The notes: generated by a model not told the origin, from the sequence alone. 64,000 nt of DNA from Nautilus pompilius (GCA_018389105.1 JACATO010001136.1:248001-312000); one strand, 5' to 3'; counted from the first letter of the stretch, positions 45,227 through 57,529 are shown. A program made the numbers and translations.

Positions 45227-48200
45227 GATCTCCGTGTCACACCGCACCGGAGTCAGATCGGAGTGTAGGGTCTTTCTCGAAACAGGGAGCCCCGCGGTTC
45301 CCCCAGTTCTTCTACGAAAGGAGTTACACACACATTCACTCACTCACACCCACCCACACATTCACTCACTCACACTCTCTCTCACACTCACACACACCCA
45401 CACTCTCTCACACCCACACACTCTCACCCACACACACTCTCTCTCACACTCACACACACCCACACTCACTCACACACACACACTCACTCTCTCTCACACA
45501 CACACACACTCTCTCACACACCACACACACTCACACACACTCACTCTCTCTCACACAAACACACTCACACACACTCACACCCACCCACACCACTACACAC
45601 TACTACTACTGCTACTGCTACTACAGACATTAGTCTCTTGACATTACACCTATGATACATTCACAGACTTTTACAGATGTCTCTGTATAATTGTGACCTT
45701 TGTTGTATTTGTTGTTTTAATACCTTTGATTTCATTAATTTTATTTATTTTTTTGTTGGTTATTGTCCCTTAAAGTAATCCATTGTTTTATTCATTTTTA
45801 GGTCTCTTTACATTATTACTCGAAGACTTTGGTAAGTAAATATTAATATTGTATAACTTTAATATCTCACGATTTCTATCAGTTTTTTTTTATTTTGTGT
45901 AATCAGTTTAAATCGGAATTATAGCTATAATTATTAAGTGAATTTTAATGCATACTTTGTTACTTTTAAAAAAAAAATATCTTCTGTTATTTTGTGTTGT
46001 ACAAGTAATTGGTGGGGAATGATGCTAGGAAACAGCAAAAAACTGTCTGTGGATATTGAATTGTCATTACTCCTTAGTAGTAGCTATAAAGTATTAAGGT
46101 AAAGTATAGTCTATTGTACTTCTATTACAAATCGTATTTGGTAGATATGTTGTTTTTTTTTTTTAATTTGTACTGTAACCAAGTAAGTCTGGATTATGTT
46201 TGCTGTTATAAAATACTGGAAAATTTGTCATTAAAGTCATGGTTAATTTTGGTCCATCTTTCTAGACAAGGTTTTAAAAAAAATGACCAAACATTATTTA
46301 TAATAAAGAAATTCTTATTTTAATAACTATAGAAACAATCTTGTTGAATGAGGGTAAACATTAAGCGGCTACTTCTAATTAACTCAAGTAAGAAATATTT
46401 CTACCGTATCAGGGTTTCACAATTTTTTAGTGTCTGAGTGCACTTGAACAGCCAGAAATGGCATTTTTTCGTTTTGAAATAAATATAACAGTACCGGAAA
46501 CTATTATTGCTGGGTGCTACCATATGCTTGTAAGGAAATTTGTATTTATTTATTTAAAAAATAAATGAAAGTTAGTGTGGAAAATTTGGGCAGGGGAAAT
46601 GATGAATAATTTTCTTAATATAGGGTTATTGGAGGAAAATTTATGGATGAGTTGGGTGAATATATATGTATGTATTTTAAATTTATGTAATATAGGGTTG
46701 ATTAATGCTTGAATTTATTATGCATTTTTAAAAAGTTTATATAAAAAATTTTGTCAAAATATTGACAACTTGGTTCTTGAAATTCTCCAACCAGATGAAA
46801 TATGAAATCTTTTTTTTTTTCTTTTTTTTTCTTAGTGAAGTAATTATTGTTGTAGAGATGGCTTAGTAAAAGAATATTTCATAAAGAAAATGGCTAGGCA
46901 AAATCTATGATAAATGACAGATGATGAAATGTACAATAGGTAAAGTTGTAAGAATAAAATATTCTCAGAACAGAATGATGTTTTTAATTTTGAAGGAAAT
47001 CTTTTGATGCAATAAATGTAGATAAAATTCCGCGAAATATCTGAGTAAAAATGAATTTCCTATGAATTATATTATGTTAGAATTTATTTTTAAAAAAGTG
47101 GTAAGAATTTTAAAGATTTTTTCAGAACAAATGCAGAATTTAATTGCCCTTTTTATGCAAAAAGAAAAGAGAAAGCAACCATTTGCTGTTCCCGGAAGTA
47201 TCAAGTGTGTCTAAATTTTTAATTTGAGCATTTTATTTAAATATTACTAGTTTTATATATCAGTATTTTTATTACAAATTTACATAAAACTATTTTGTTT
47301 TTCTTTTTTTTTTAGGTGTTCAGGGAGTCCAGGTAGAAGAAATCTATGACTTACAGAAACCTATTGAAGGGTAAGCTAGACTTAGAGACTATGAGCATTC
47401 TTCCAGAGGTCTTTAGAGTTAAATCTTTTTTTTTTGTTTTTTCATTTTCTTTTAATTGCTTTTTTACCTATTTATTATTGCTTAACAACAAAACTTTTTG
47501 AAATAGTAGAAAAAGTATTCATCTCTTAAGTTATAGACTTATTTTAAACAAATCTTTGGAATGAAGGATTTGCATTATTATCTGGGTTTGAATAGTTTTA
47601 GAATTTTGCTAAGTGTTCAATTTAGTCACTTACTTACTGCCCATTTTCTTCTCCTTCCATAGTGTGTAACCTTATAAGATATTTGGATATTTTAATAAAT
47701 TTCTCATTCTATGCAAATTTTAAAATTTTTTAAATGAACCTCTTTGTCTCTTTTAGGTACAATTTAAAGGAAGTAAGATACATTTTAAATTTTGTTATGC
47801 ACATTTTATTTATTAAAATCAAACAATAAAGGTTAGTTATTTGTTTTTATTGGTAGGGTTGCCCTTTATTTATTAACCAGGTTATAAATACTTTAAAGGG
47901 TTTATTTGCCTGATAGAGCTGAAACAGAGTTTACAATGATAAATTTCTGAAGAGCATGGAAGCTTTCTATAAATTGTGAAAGCTGCTGCTTTAATATACA
48001 ATAAATAAAACTACCAACCTACCTTGTCTGGTGGATTAGACAGTGGTAGTAGTAAATTCAGAAAAGAAACTTTTTTGTCTTCTGTTTACTTTTTTAAAAT
48101 AAAATTCCAGCTATAAAAAGATTCCTAATTCACAAAGCTTCAATGTGTTAGATTTTTTTCTTTAGATCTAAATTTTTAAAAATTGTATTATCTTTTTCCA

Positions 48201-50842
48201 CACTTTCTTCCTTTGAATTTGTATGTCAACACTGTCACATAAGGCATCCACCTAAGTACCCCACCTCCATTGGTGCCAGATTCCTAAACCAAGCCTAGGC
48301 AAATGGTGCAGAAGTTAGCCATACAATTACCACAGAAAGTCCCTACTAGATCCATTTGTTTTTTAGATATGCTAGAAAACCCAGACAACTGGTGAAGAAA
48401 AGTGAGAAGAACCATACCAGGGAACTATGCCAAATGAAGCTGATCCTGACTGGGATTTGAACTTGGGGCTTCAACCTTAGTAGTTCAGTAATATGGGGAC
48501 CTCCATGCCACCTCTCAAAATTTTAATTTCATTCAGAAGTCCCTTGCTTCACTTGGCTCTCCTAGTTGAAATAAAAGAATTGGGAGGTTACCTGGATGTT
48601 TTCATGGCACCAACATTCCGTCTAACATTGAGCTTCTGGTACTACTTTCTCAGATGCAGAGATTTCATGCATCCTGATTGATAGAGCCATTTCACCACCG
48701 CACACTCGAGTCAGATTACGTGCCTATCTTTATATTCTTTGTGAAGTTAAAATTACTTTTTAGAAATTTATAATGTCCATCTGAAACACCCAAAATTGTT
48801 TTACATTTTGATGAATTAACTATTAACGCTAAAAGTTGTAGATAAAAGAAAACACTATAACTAACTTTAAAATAGGGATATTCATAAACACTTGAGGGTA
48901 CCATTTACTTGACTTTGGCCTCTACCAATCTACTGAATATGACCTAACTTAACGTGGTCTAATGCAATACCTGAAAATGTTACTTTATCTGCAAATAATA
49001 TGTAGTCACTTCTCTCATATTAGTTTCAATGATTTTACAACTAGAGAAAAATCTTTTCTACTTCTGGTCTTGGATGCTCCAAAAAAAAAGAGGCTCTAAT
49101 GTCTTTAGATTTACATTCTGATGCTGTGATCTCCAAATCAAAAACAACTGTAATGATCTGAAGTGAGATTTAAATTTTTTTCTGCAAATTAATTTTCTTC
49201 TGTAAATACTAAAAATGTCACATAATAGTCTTCAGGTTCAAATATGAATTTGTTGAGTCTGTTAATAGTTCCCTCAAATTCTTTGTCATGCTTAAGTTTT
49301 TACAAAAATAAATAATACTTTAGTTAATTTTTGTTTTTATGTCCTTTGGTAAATTCCTCTCAAAAATTGAAGTTGCCATTTCATTTAGTTATATAAAAAT
49401 GTGTTCAATACTAGTATTCTTTTAAACAGCTGACACTTGGAAATGACGGTGATGGAGTTAAAATAAAGACAGTAGATAATTTGAAAGACACAGGTAAACT
49501 CTGACACAGACAGATCTCGTGAACTTCACATTAAAACACCTTTCTTCATAGCCGGACAAAAAGTATTTTGTTGAATAAAGAATATAGAACATGATCTTCA
49601 CCGTGTTGTTATTGTGTGTGCAGTCAGCCTGACAGCTTAGGTCAAATTTCTGGTACTCCATACATACCAAGTAAAGCTTCTTTAGACTCTATTGTATAAT
49701 ATGCGTTTGTTCATAAATAACCTGGCAAAGAATTAGTAGTAAACATCTATGTTTGAAATATAGAATGAAAGATATTTTTGCATTTCAATTTGATTGCACC
49801 AAATGTGTGTTGTGAAAAGGTTAACATAACTGACTTGCAGTTGAAGAAACACGAATAACAGCTTGAGGTTTGGTTGTCATACCGGTTACGAATCAGCATG
49901 AAGGGTGCCTATTAATACTTGACTGCTGAATGTATAATAGATATTTCAAACTGTGGGCGTACTTAGTTTTGATGTTGTGAAATTTGTTTCAGAGCAAAGT
50001 GGGTAAGACAGATCGTTTTGGATTCCACAACTGATAAAATTGGTATCTTGTTGGGGAGCTACCCAGAATTTTCTAATAATCAAAGATCCCAGCAAGAAAC
50101 TGATAGCTGAACATTGGGTAAAAAATAATGAAATAAACCTTTCAAAATTCCCATTGTCTGAAAAAAATATTTCTTTAGAGGAATCTTTTGTTTTTAATAA
50201 TAATAATACCTTTTATTTTTCTTTTTAGCTAACACTTTTGTATTTTTCACTACAATAAGAGAGAATAGTTTTTGTTTATTGGTTACTTTGTACATGTGTT
50301 CATTTGGGATTTCTACCAAAACTGCCTTCAAAACCATTTGGTGTGACAAAGTCATATGCACAGTTTTGCTTTTTTTTCTTTTTAGTCCTATTATTTTTAA
50401 CTGCTGGTGTTCTTCTCTTGAAGGCCAGTTTATGGCTTCATCTTTTTATTCCGGTGGATTGAAGAAAGACGTTGCAGGAGGAAAACAATCACAGAGGAAG
50501 ACTCATTTTTGATGGACGAGAAAACTGTCAATGGCATTTTCTTTGCACAGCAGGTAAGAGTTAGGAAAAGTCTGGTTTTGGTGTTATGGAAACACCTGGA
50601 GAGGTGCACTCATATTTGTTTGTATGCAAGATTATTGTTTTCCTATCAATTTCTCTTGCTCAATAGCTAAACCCAGTCATGACAGCCAGATGTATTGTTT
50701 TTTTTTATATGTTTTTTTTAAGGTAATTCCAAATTCCTGTGCCACACATGCTTTGCTTAGTGTGTTGCTAAACAACGACAAGGTGAAGCTTGGGGAGACA
50801 TTGTCCAAGTTGAAGGAGTTTACGAAGAACATGAATCCTGAG
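44625..50842 (+). CDS. bap1: BAP1 ubiquitin C-terminal hydrolase, N-terminal part (five exons)
   Basis: Exons: 44625-44661, 45802-45831, 47316-47370, 50424-50553, 50723-50842, all GT-AG and in phase (124 codons). The reading is [59 protein letters not shown], then the active-site block [19 protein letters not shown]. Cys90 is the thiol nucleophile and Gln84 the oxyanion residue, with the six-residue spacing of UCH enzymes. This is the start of the UCH domain of BAP1 (Calypso in flies). With ASXL it forms the Polycomb PR-DUB complex that removes ubiquitin from histone H2A in the nucleus. The catalytic His and Asp, the ULD and the C-terminus are not in the window; no exon continuing in phase 0 was found to 64000. 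Confidence 0.9.
44802..45610. repeat. Duplicated block plus CA/TCAC/TA arrays in BAP1 intron 1
   Basis: A unique-sequence block of about 105 bp beginning GATCTCCGTGTCACACCGCA occurs at 44802 and again at 45227. Its tail TTCTTCTACGAAAGGAGTTA also occurs alone at about 44969 and 45048. Each copy is followed by (CA)n/(CACTCA)n and most by (TA)n. Open frames here are repeat artefacts. Confidence 0.9.
45832..47315. other. BAP1 intron 2
   Basis: AT-rich intron with no recognised gene or element. Confidence 0.6.
48240..48512 (-). mobile_element. tRNA-derived SINE
   Basis: On the minus strand, A box TGGCATGGAGG at about 48511-48501 and B box GTTCAAATCC at 48461-48452, followed by CAGTCAGGATCAGCTTCATT and a long tail. 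It lies in BAP1 intron 3. Confidence 0.55.
48710..48960. repeat. Dispersed repeat family, copy 1
   Basis: Shares a run of landmarks with 52228-52480 in the same orientation: CTTTATATTCTTTGTGAA, TATAATGTCCATCTGAAAC, ATAGGGATATTC and ACCATTTACTTGA. Family unknown. Confidence 0.6.
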
Positions 50843-53086
50843 GTGAGACTTCTACTTTCAATTTACCCTGAGTAAACAGTGGAGTACTAGCAAGCTGAAG
50901 ACTTCAGGGTTTTATCTCTTGTTTTACTACTAAAATAAACTGTTATTGCTTCTCATAAATACTAGGTCTCTAACTTCCTTTTTTCTCCATTTGCATTGAG
51001 TTGTTTTGTAATTAAAATGTATAACTTAATGCTTTGCTGACCATCCTACGGTTGATTTATTTTTTTCCATTTCATACACTTTTGGTGGAAAATTCCTTTT
51101 CTGCTGAACATCTGTAAACCACTATGTAATGATGTTGCTTTATTATTTAGTTATTGATTGGGTAGAGTTTTGTGCATAAATTAGATAAGTTTTTTTTTTC
51201 AGTTAAAAAAAAATTATGGCTTTTATTTCGGTGGCAATGTTTAATAATTTTAGCATCTTGAGGAAAAGTAATTTCTAAAGAAAAATATGAGGAAAAAGAA
51301 CTACAGTCAGTACAAGAAAAGTTAGAATCATTTTTAGAAAAAATGTAGCTTTCTGATGCTTTGGGTACTCCTCTTTGATTAGACATGGCTTTCATTATAG
51401 ACAGTGGCATTGACACTTTCCAGATGGCTTGGGAGGTGGATCCTTCAAACACTTACATTTCTTATTTACATTTTTTAAAAAAATATAGTCTCAACTGAAT
51501 TTTGGTCAGTTAAGGAACAGAATTATAATGAGATTTCAGGCAGTGGTATATACTTCTTCAGTATTTGCATATGTACTACAAAAAGAATAGTTATGTACCT
51601 GGCTAGATTTGTAAGTGCACTTACATTATTGAATATCCAGCTACTGGGAAGTGAAGCCCTTTTTATTTTGAGGTGATATATATATATATGATTTTTTAAA
51701 TATTGTTTGTTGAATTTGAATTACAAACTCAGTGCAGTGTTGCATGTTTTAACGACATACATATTTATATATCATTGCTTAAGCCAGCCAATAATAAAAA
51801 AAAAAATTAAAACTATTCAGAACAATTGTCATTTTTGACATTAATTTTTTTTTTTTTTGCATTTGCTTTATTAATATATTGTCCATATTTTATATTGCTA
51901 GCCATAATTGTGGACTTACCAATAAAATAATATTTCATCAAGCATGGCAGATATTCAATAAAAATATCTTGTACCTGTAAGCGCTGATAAACTGATTTAT
52001 GTATGTAATGTCGGATATTCCAATATTGTATTGTTAAGGTTACCCTTATGGCCATCATTACGTCTGTGACGGCTCTCCACAAATTGACTGACTGATTTAT
52101 TTTGATTTAAACTTATTTACTTAATCTTCTTGCAAAAGAATCTTGGTTTAAAAAAAAGAAAAGAAGTAGCATAGCTGCCATGCAATATGATTATTGAGTG
52201 TTGTTGTTTCTCTACCTCACACACACAGAGTTAGATTATATGTCAGCCTTTATATTCTTTGTGAAATTAAAATTGCTTTTTCTAATTTATAATGTCCATC
52301 TGAAACTGAACTAAAATTGTTTGGATATTTTGAAGAATGAACTGTAGCACTAGCAGTTGTAGATGTTAAATATACACTGTAACTTATTTTAAAAATAGGG
52401 ATATTCGTCGACACTTAATGTACCATTTACTTGATTTTGGCTTCTGCCTATCCAGTAAGTTTGACTGACAACCCACCTTGACCTAACAAGATATTTGAAG
52501 ATACTGCTGTAAGTACTAATAAATTTCTTTAAAATTCACATTTTGAAAAGATCTAAGTACCATTGTTCCAAGCAGGAAAGGTGTGTATTGGTTTGATGAT
52601 CATGATTTCTATTGCTAGATTTTTGGTTCATGTCTATTAGGGTGGTTCTTAAAAGTAGATAAATTTTAAGGTTGGAAATCTTAAAGCTCTTACTCCCAAC
52701 TTTTGTTCCAATATGAAATAAAACATACCATGAAAGGTTTTATTCATGTTGAACTATATTTAGAGTTGCTTGGTGAGGTTAAAGTTCAGAAGTTACAGGG
52801 TCAGATTACCCATAAGATATAACCCTAATTACTTATGTTTTGCAAAGTTTCATTATTTGAGAATATCATTACACAGTATATCATAAAATCAGAATAACTA
52901 CTTGGATATTGACATGATAAAAAGGTACATGTTTGGCATAGTTAGTAATTTTGTCATTGTTTCTTTTTTACTGTCAGGAAAATGGTGTTTATAGTCTTGA
53001 AGCAGGAATTGCTTCTCTTATTCATTCTTGGTTATGATGGAATTATAGTCAATAAGAGCAAAATATTTCTTCAGCATTATCATTTA
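50843..53086. other. Presumed BAP1 intron 5, proximal part
   Basis: AT-rich DNA with no phase-0 exon matching the expected continuation of the UCH domain. The minus-strand frames at 51147-51452 and 51813-52082 carry no recognised motif. Contains dispersed repeat copy 2. Confidence 0.4.
52228..52480. repeat. Dispersed repeat family, copy 2
   Basis: Same orientation and landmarks as the copy at 48710, diverged by substitutions and small indels. Confidence 0.6.
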
Positions 53087-55342
53087 CAGTCAAAGCTCGC
53101 TACTATGCCACCCGTCAGGACCGAGCAAAAGTGGCATAGTAGCGAGAGTGGCATAGTAACGAAGGTTTTTAAAAACGGCTTTATTGTAAGTAAAAAGGCT
53201 TTATTTTCGCGCGCTATCCATCATCTCAGTCCAAAGCTCTCAAATATCGTCGGCTGGCGCATCTTCTTCCGGCGGATCTGGAGCAGCTCATTGTCTAACT
53301 GATCACAGGCTTGCATCACACCGGGCTGCCCGCTTCTCTGCTGCATGAACTTCCGGACGATGCTCCATGCGCGCTGGGCTTCCTCGAAAGGAACGATTTC
53401 CTCCTTGACAGTGACCTCGTCATCTTCGTTTTCCACTGGCTCCTCGCGGCACAGTATCTCCTTCGCAATCTCCTCCAGCGTAAAAGACCCACCAGTCGCG
53501 AGGCGCTCGTCGGCTTCGAGAAAGTCAGACAGCTCGATCTCCTCGCTCTCGTGCATCTTTTCCTCGGCAGGCAGAGCTTCCCAGATCTTGAGTAGTTCCG
53601 CATCCTCTGGCTCAGTCTGGACCTCTTCTTCGACGAACTTTGCCTTCGCGAAACAGTTCCTGATCGTCGACTCGCTGACCTGCTCCCAAGCACACCGGGC
53701 GACATGTAGAGCGTCGAGCAACGTGAACTTGAACTCCTTTCCCTCGTCCATGGCCCCAAGCCGGCGGCTCAGCAGGAGCTTCTTGTAGTGGCGCTTGAGA
53801 TTCTCTATGATTCCCTGATCCATTGGTTGCGAATTGGCTGTTGTGTTGGGTGGGAAGAAGACTAGTTGGATTTTGTCCAGCTGGAGCTCAGGAGGGTGGC
53901 CAGAGAAGTTATCGAGACAGAGCAGCACTCTGCGTCCCTGCTGGCCGAGTCGTCCGTCCCACGCATGCAACATCTCCTCGAAAAGCTCCGCCGTCATCCA
54001 TGCCTTCGAGTTCGCCTTGTATGTGACCGGGATTTCCTTGTTCTTGAAGGCACGGGGTCTCTTGGAATTGCCGATCACCAGAAGAGGGAACTTCTCGCTG
54101 CCGCTCATGTTTGCCCCGACCAGAAGAGTGATCCTTTGCTTGCTTTTCTTTCCTCCAGTGCACCGATCTCCCCTGAAAGCCATGGTCTTGTTCGGAAGCA
54201 GCTGCCAGAAGAGTCCAGTCTCGTCCAGATTGAAGACATCGTCTGCAGAGAACTGTCCGAGCAAGGGCCGGAGAACCTGTTGGTGCCAATCAAGAAGGGA
54301 TTGCGAATCCACCGCTCCAGCTTCGCCTTGCACTGTCTTAAACGTGATGCCGTGGCGCTTCCTGAAGTTGGCCAGCCAACCGTCGCTCGCCATGAAGTCT
54401 GAGATGTGCATCAGCTCAGCCAGTTTCGTCGCCTTCTCCTTGATCAGATCGCCGCTGACAGGCAGATTCTGTCCTCTTGCTTGCTTCAGCCACATGAGCA
54501 CCCCCTCATCGAGCTTCGGGTCTTGAGCCTGCGTCAGCTTCATGCGCTTTGATGGAACTCCAGCTTTAATTGCACCCTCGATTGCATCCTTCTTGCTGAG
54601 AATGCCCTTCACGGTGGTTCTCCTAACTTCGACGCCCCATTTCTTGCTTATCTCCCTGGCCAGCTTGGACTGATTCGACTCATTCTTCGCGGCATCGATG
54701 ATCTCCTTCTTCTCCTGCAGTGTAAAGTCAGTTCTCTTGCGTTTCTGAGCTGACATTGTTAACTAAATTTGAAAAATAAATGATTTCAAAAATATCAAAT
54801 CTATCAATAACTTCCTCAGAACGAGCTCTGGTAAATTTCATAAAAGACCTCTGTTTCACACGGCAAACTTACAGTGAATAAATTTTGCAAGCGCGGTCAC
54901 CGTACGAGGATAAGTAAATTTGCAAGTGCATTCACTTGCATAACAATTGAGCCCTTATGACGCGCGTGAGTACGTGCACACATGCGAGGTCATCCAGGCA
55001 CGTCTACAACACACACGCCGTCAGTGCGCAAGCTAGCTTGCGCACGCTACGCAAGCCCCGGGCATGCTGTAAAGATGTGCGCGTTTTGGCGTGTCAGCTC
55101 AAACGTAGGACAAATTTATGAAAATTTTACAGTCAACTAATGATTTTGGTGTTCAAACTTTAACTATAAGTACCAATTTTGCGCCCCCTTGAAAACTGCG
55201 CCTGGGGCACTAGTGGCATAGTAGCGAGATTAGGGGGTGGCATAGTAAATTTATTTTGTATTGAATTTTGTCGGGACCGAGCAAAAGTGGCATAATAGCG
55301 AGTGGCATAGTAGCGAGGTGGCATAGTAACGAGCTTTGACTG
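53087..55342 (-). mobile_element. Tigger/pogo DNA transposon, structurally complete
   Basis: 2,256 bp, from CAGTCAAAGCTCG to CGAGCTTTGACTG, flanked on both sides by TA (53085-53086 and 55343-55344), the Tc1/mariner-superfamily target duplication. The terminal inverted repeats agree over about 24 bp with one mismatch. Further copies of GTGGCATAGTARCGAG lie just inside both ends. It encodes one intact transposase. Its GC-rich coding region and intact frame contrast with the AT-rich, decayed surroundings, pointing to recent insertion. Confidence 0.93.
53221..54756 (-). CDS. Tigger/pogo transposase, intact 511 aa
   Basis: Cut-and-paste transposase of the pogo branch. Residues 1-60: first helix-turn-helix (KRKRTDFTLQEKKEIIDAAK and onward). 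About 75-140: CENP-B-type second DNA-binding domain (DGWLANFRKRHGITF). About 165-375: DDE endonuclease, with Asp178 in FNLDETGLFW, Asp282 in LCLDNFSGHPPE and Asp313 in NSQPMDQGIIENLKRHY. The C-terminus is acidic (EDAELLKIWEALPAEEK) with a basic end (RRKKMRQPTIFESF). There is no internal stop or frameshift. It starts at the first ATG after the right-hand non-coding end. Length is within the family's usual 450-600 residues. The F-E-S-F-like ending resembles a PCNA-binding peptide seen in some pogo/Tigger transposases; this is an inference. Confidence 0.93.
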   Translation of the reverse strand: MSAQKRKRTDFTLQEKKEIIDAAKNESNQSKLAREISKKWGVEVRRTTVKGILSKKDAIEGAIKAGVPSKRMKLTQAQDPKLDEGVLMWLKQARGQNLPVSGDLIKEKATKLAELMHISDFMASDGWLANFRKRHGITFKTVQGEAGAVDSQSLLDWHQQVLRPLLGQFSADDVFNLDETGLFWQLLPNKTMAFRGDRCTGGKKSKQRITLLVGANMSGSEKFPLLVIGNSKRPRAFKNKEIPVTYKANSKAWMTAELFEEMLHAWDGRLGQQGRRVLLCLDNFSGHPPELQLDKIQLVFFPPNTTANSQPMDQGIIENLKRHYKKLLLSRRLGAMDEGKEFKFTLLDALHVARCAWEQVSESTIRNCFAKAKFVEEEVQTEPEDAELLKIWEALPAEEKMHESEEIELSDFLEADERLATGGSFTLEEIAKEILCREEPVENEDDEVTVKEEIVPFEEAQRAWSIVRKFMQQRSGQPGVMQACDQLDNELLQIRRKKMRQPTIFESFGLR

Positions 55343-55379
55343 TATTATTATAAAATTCTTAACAATCTCTAGTGCCTTC

Positions 55380-56640
55380 TTGAAGTCCTATCTGAGTTCC
55401 CATGACTCTGTATTATTATTCAAAAAACTAACTGGAATTTCAAGACACTTGAAGAAATGTATGGTATTCTTTGTAACAAAATCTTTAATTAACATGTGTT
55501 TAGACTTCCTGATATTGAGCTGGATCCACTATGAAGGTCTGTCCGTGTCTTCTTTTTCATTCAATGCTTTTATCATTGCTATTTTGTGTTTGCAGATGCA
55601 CTAGAATTGAAAAAAATGGCAGAGTAGTAAGTTCTTCATTCAGGTACCACAGATGCCTAGCAAATTTATTGGAGGCAGTTTTTGAAGGGTTGGATTTGCT
55701 TTCTCTCACTAGCTTTTGATGAAAGTTTGGGTCATTTTGAAGAGCCAAAATGGAGTAAGGAGCATTGAATCATGCCTTGAGATAGATTTGTGCATATGCA
55801 AATGTCATGGATTCCTTCCTCTTCAGGAGGAGTAAGCTTCTGTTCACTAAACATGAAGATTTTGAGGGTGTATAATGCTGGCCATCCATCTGGCATGGTA
55901 CAGAACTTCAGGTACTACAAATCTAACTCCACAAGGAGGGATGCCACCAAGAAAGATAATGACTAACTACACCAGCTCTCTATAATCATCTCTGGGTTGC
56001 TTGACCGGAAGTTAGCTTGTTGCAAAGTCAATCACATTGTCTTTGACTTCCACTGTGGCATTTTATGCTGCTTCACTTTCAACTGCAGTCTTATAAATAA
56101 GATTGGTACTTGTATTTCCAGGATTTCTAGAATTGCTTGAAGATTGGCACACCTGGACCTTCCAGGACAATGTCTAGAATATGATGTTGGTATGCAAAAT
56201 ACAGGAACATCTAAAAGTTGGTTTGTTCCCATTCCACACAGGATTAATGGCAGGTGATCTGCTTGTTCTTTTCTTGTGTGGTCATTAAGAAGCTTGCCAT
56301 CCTAGCAAACTACAAGTGAGACTTTTGACAGCAACTGTTGCTTTAAATTTTTTGGTGAGCTCTTGACAAGTTATATCTTTCTCTTCAGATTGGTAAACAG
56401 TTGATGATTAGTTCCTGTATATCATGACTAAGGCTTTGAGCTGTAGAAATGTTGCTTTTCTGTCACTCAACTTGGTTCTGTCCATAGCAGCAGCCAAATC
56501 AGGACTGAGAATACTTTCTTCTTGCCCACTTAAGTTTAGAAATTGATTGTCTTCAAATTCCCTACTTTCTTCACTGTGATCTTGGTCCTCATCACTGGTA
56601 TTAGATGAACTCCATGTAACACTTTCATTCACAGTCTGCT
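55380..56640 (-). pseudogene. Decayed transposon-associated gene of an invertebrate repeat family
   Basis: Minus-strand frames in sequence carry DLAAAMDRTKLSDRKATF (about 56490), a DGKLLNDHTRKEQADHLPL segment (about 56290), GTNQLLDVPVFCIPTS (about 56220), GWPALYTLKIFMF (about 55870) and NKFARHLWYLNEELTTLPFF (about 55630). I remember this order from a multicopy family of uncharacterised proteins in invertebrate genomes, whose members share a WDGKLxPDLTGK block and a HLWYLSEELVGLAFF block. Stops and frameshifts separate all segments. The Tigger element ends 37 bp to the left, so it may have inserted into this element's 3' flank. Confidence 0.45.
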
Positions 56641-57316
56641 ATTCTTGCTCTGCATGTCTTATCATTGCCATAATTTCCTCTTTTGTATTCTCAATCTTTG
56701 ATTCCTTTGAAGAAAGTACTTATCTGTTGGACCCATAGATCTATGACATTATTTTTTTCTCTGTGCAAGAAGAAATCCTCTGTCGTCTTGGATCTTGATC
56801 AGAATCAGAGCATCCTTATGTGCATTGTCAAAAAGATGATCAAGCTGATCAGTAGCTTGTTATCTTTGTTTTTCTTGTTGAATTCTTTAGTTTTCCCATA
56901 TTTTCAAAGAGCATCTCAAGTTTATTGATGGCATCTTTACTACAATGTTTTGTGATGATAGAACATACATACTATCTCAAAGTAATTTATTTCCTATTAA
57001 TTCAGTTTCTTCAGAACCAAGTAGACAGTGTTGATTTACTTTTTGTTATAGTAGCTATTTGCAATTATGTGACTAAGAGTCAAACCTGAAATATATAGAA
57101 TATTTCTGAATCAATCAGATGAGATTTAAAAAAAAAATTTCTAGAACATTTCAGAATTTTCTGGAATATTGCAAATGTATATATATATATAACTCTGTAA
57201 ATAACAGCACCCATGGAGAATCGGGGATGCCGTTTATATGGAACATCCAACATGTTACATACGTGTAAAAAAAAAAAACAATTATACACTACACCACACT
57301 GTTTACCTCTCTTCTG

Positions 57317-57529
57317 TTACCTGCTGCTCCTCTGGCCTTGTTTCAATTGCTGCATCAAAAGAATGATCGATGAACCAACATTGTACTTATGCATCAAAAT
57401 ATTCCTGCTTACACCTTTTTCTAATTTCTTGACTATTTCAACTTTATTGACAATGTTAAGTGTAGTCCTCTTTCGTTTTTCTCCAGTACTTGCTTTGTCA
57501 AATTTAGGAGCCATTGTTGAGGGGTGCAA
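57317..57529 (-). pseudogene. pogo/Jerky-type helix-turn-helix fragment
   Basis: The open frame starts MAPKFDKASTGEKRKRTTLN, then IVNKVEIVKKLEKGVSRNIL and HKYNVGSSII. This is the N-terminal helix-turn-helix typical of Jerky/Tigger-like transposases. No DDE domain follows in frame. It is a fragment distinct from the intact Tigger copy, whose N-terminus differs. Confidence 0.55.

Noticed and set aside
44800-45641. Two plus-strand frames of about 140 codons starting with the same residues
   Set aside because: The shared start is the duplicated block in BAP1 intron 1; the rest is CA/TCAC repeat.
53345-54526. Plus-strand and shifted minus-strand frames of up to 230 codons
   Set aside because: Shadows of the GC-rich Tigger transposase gene.
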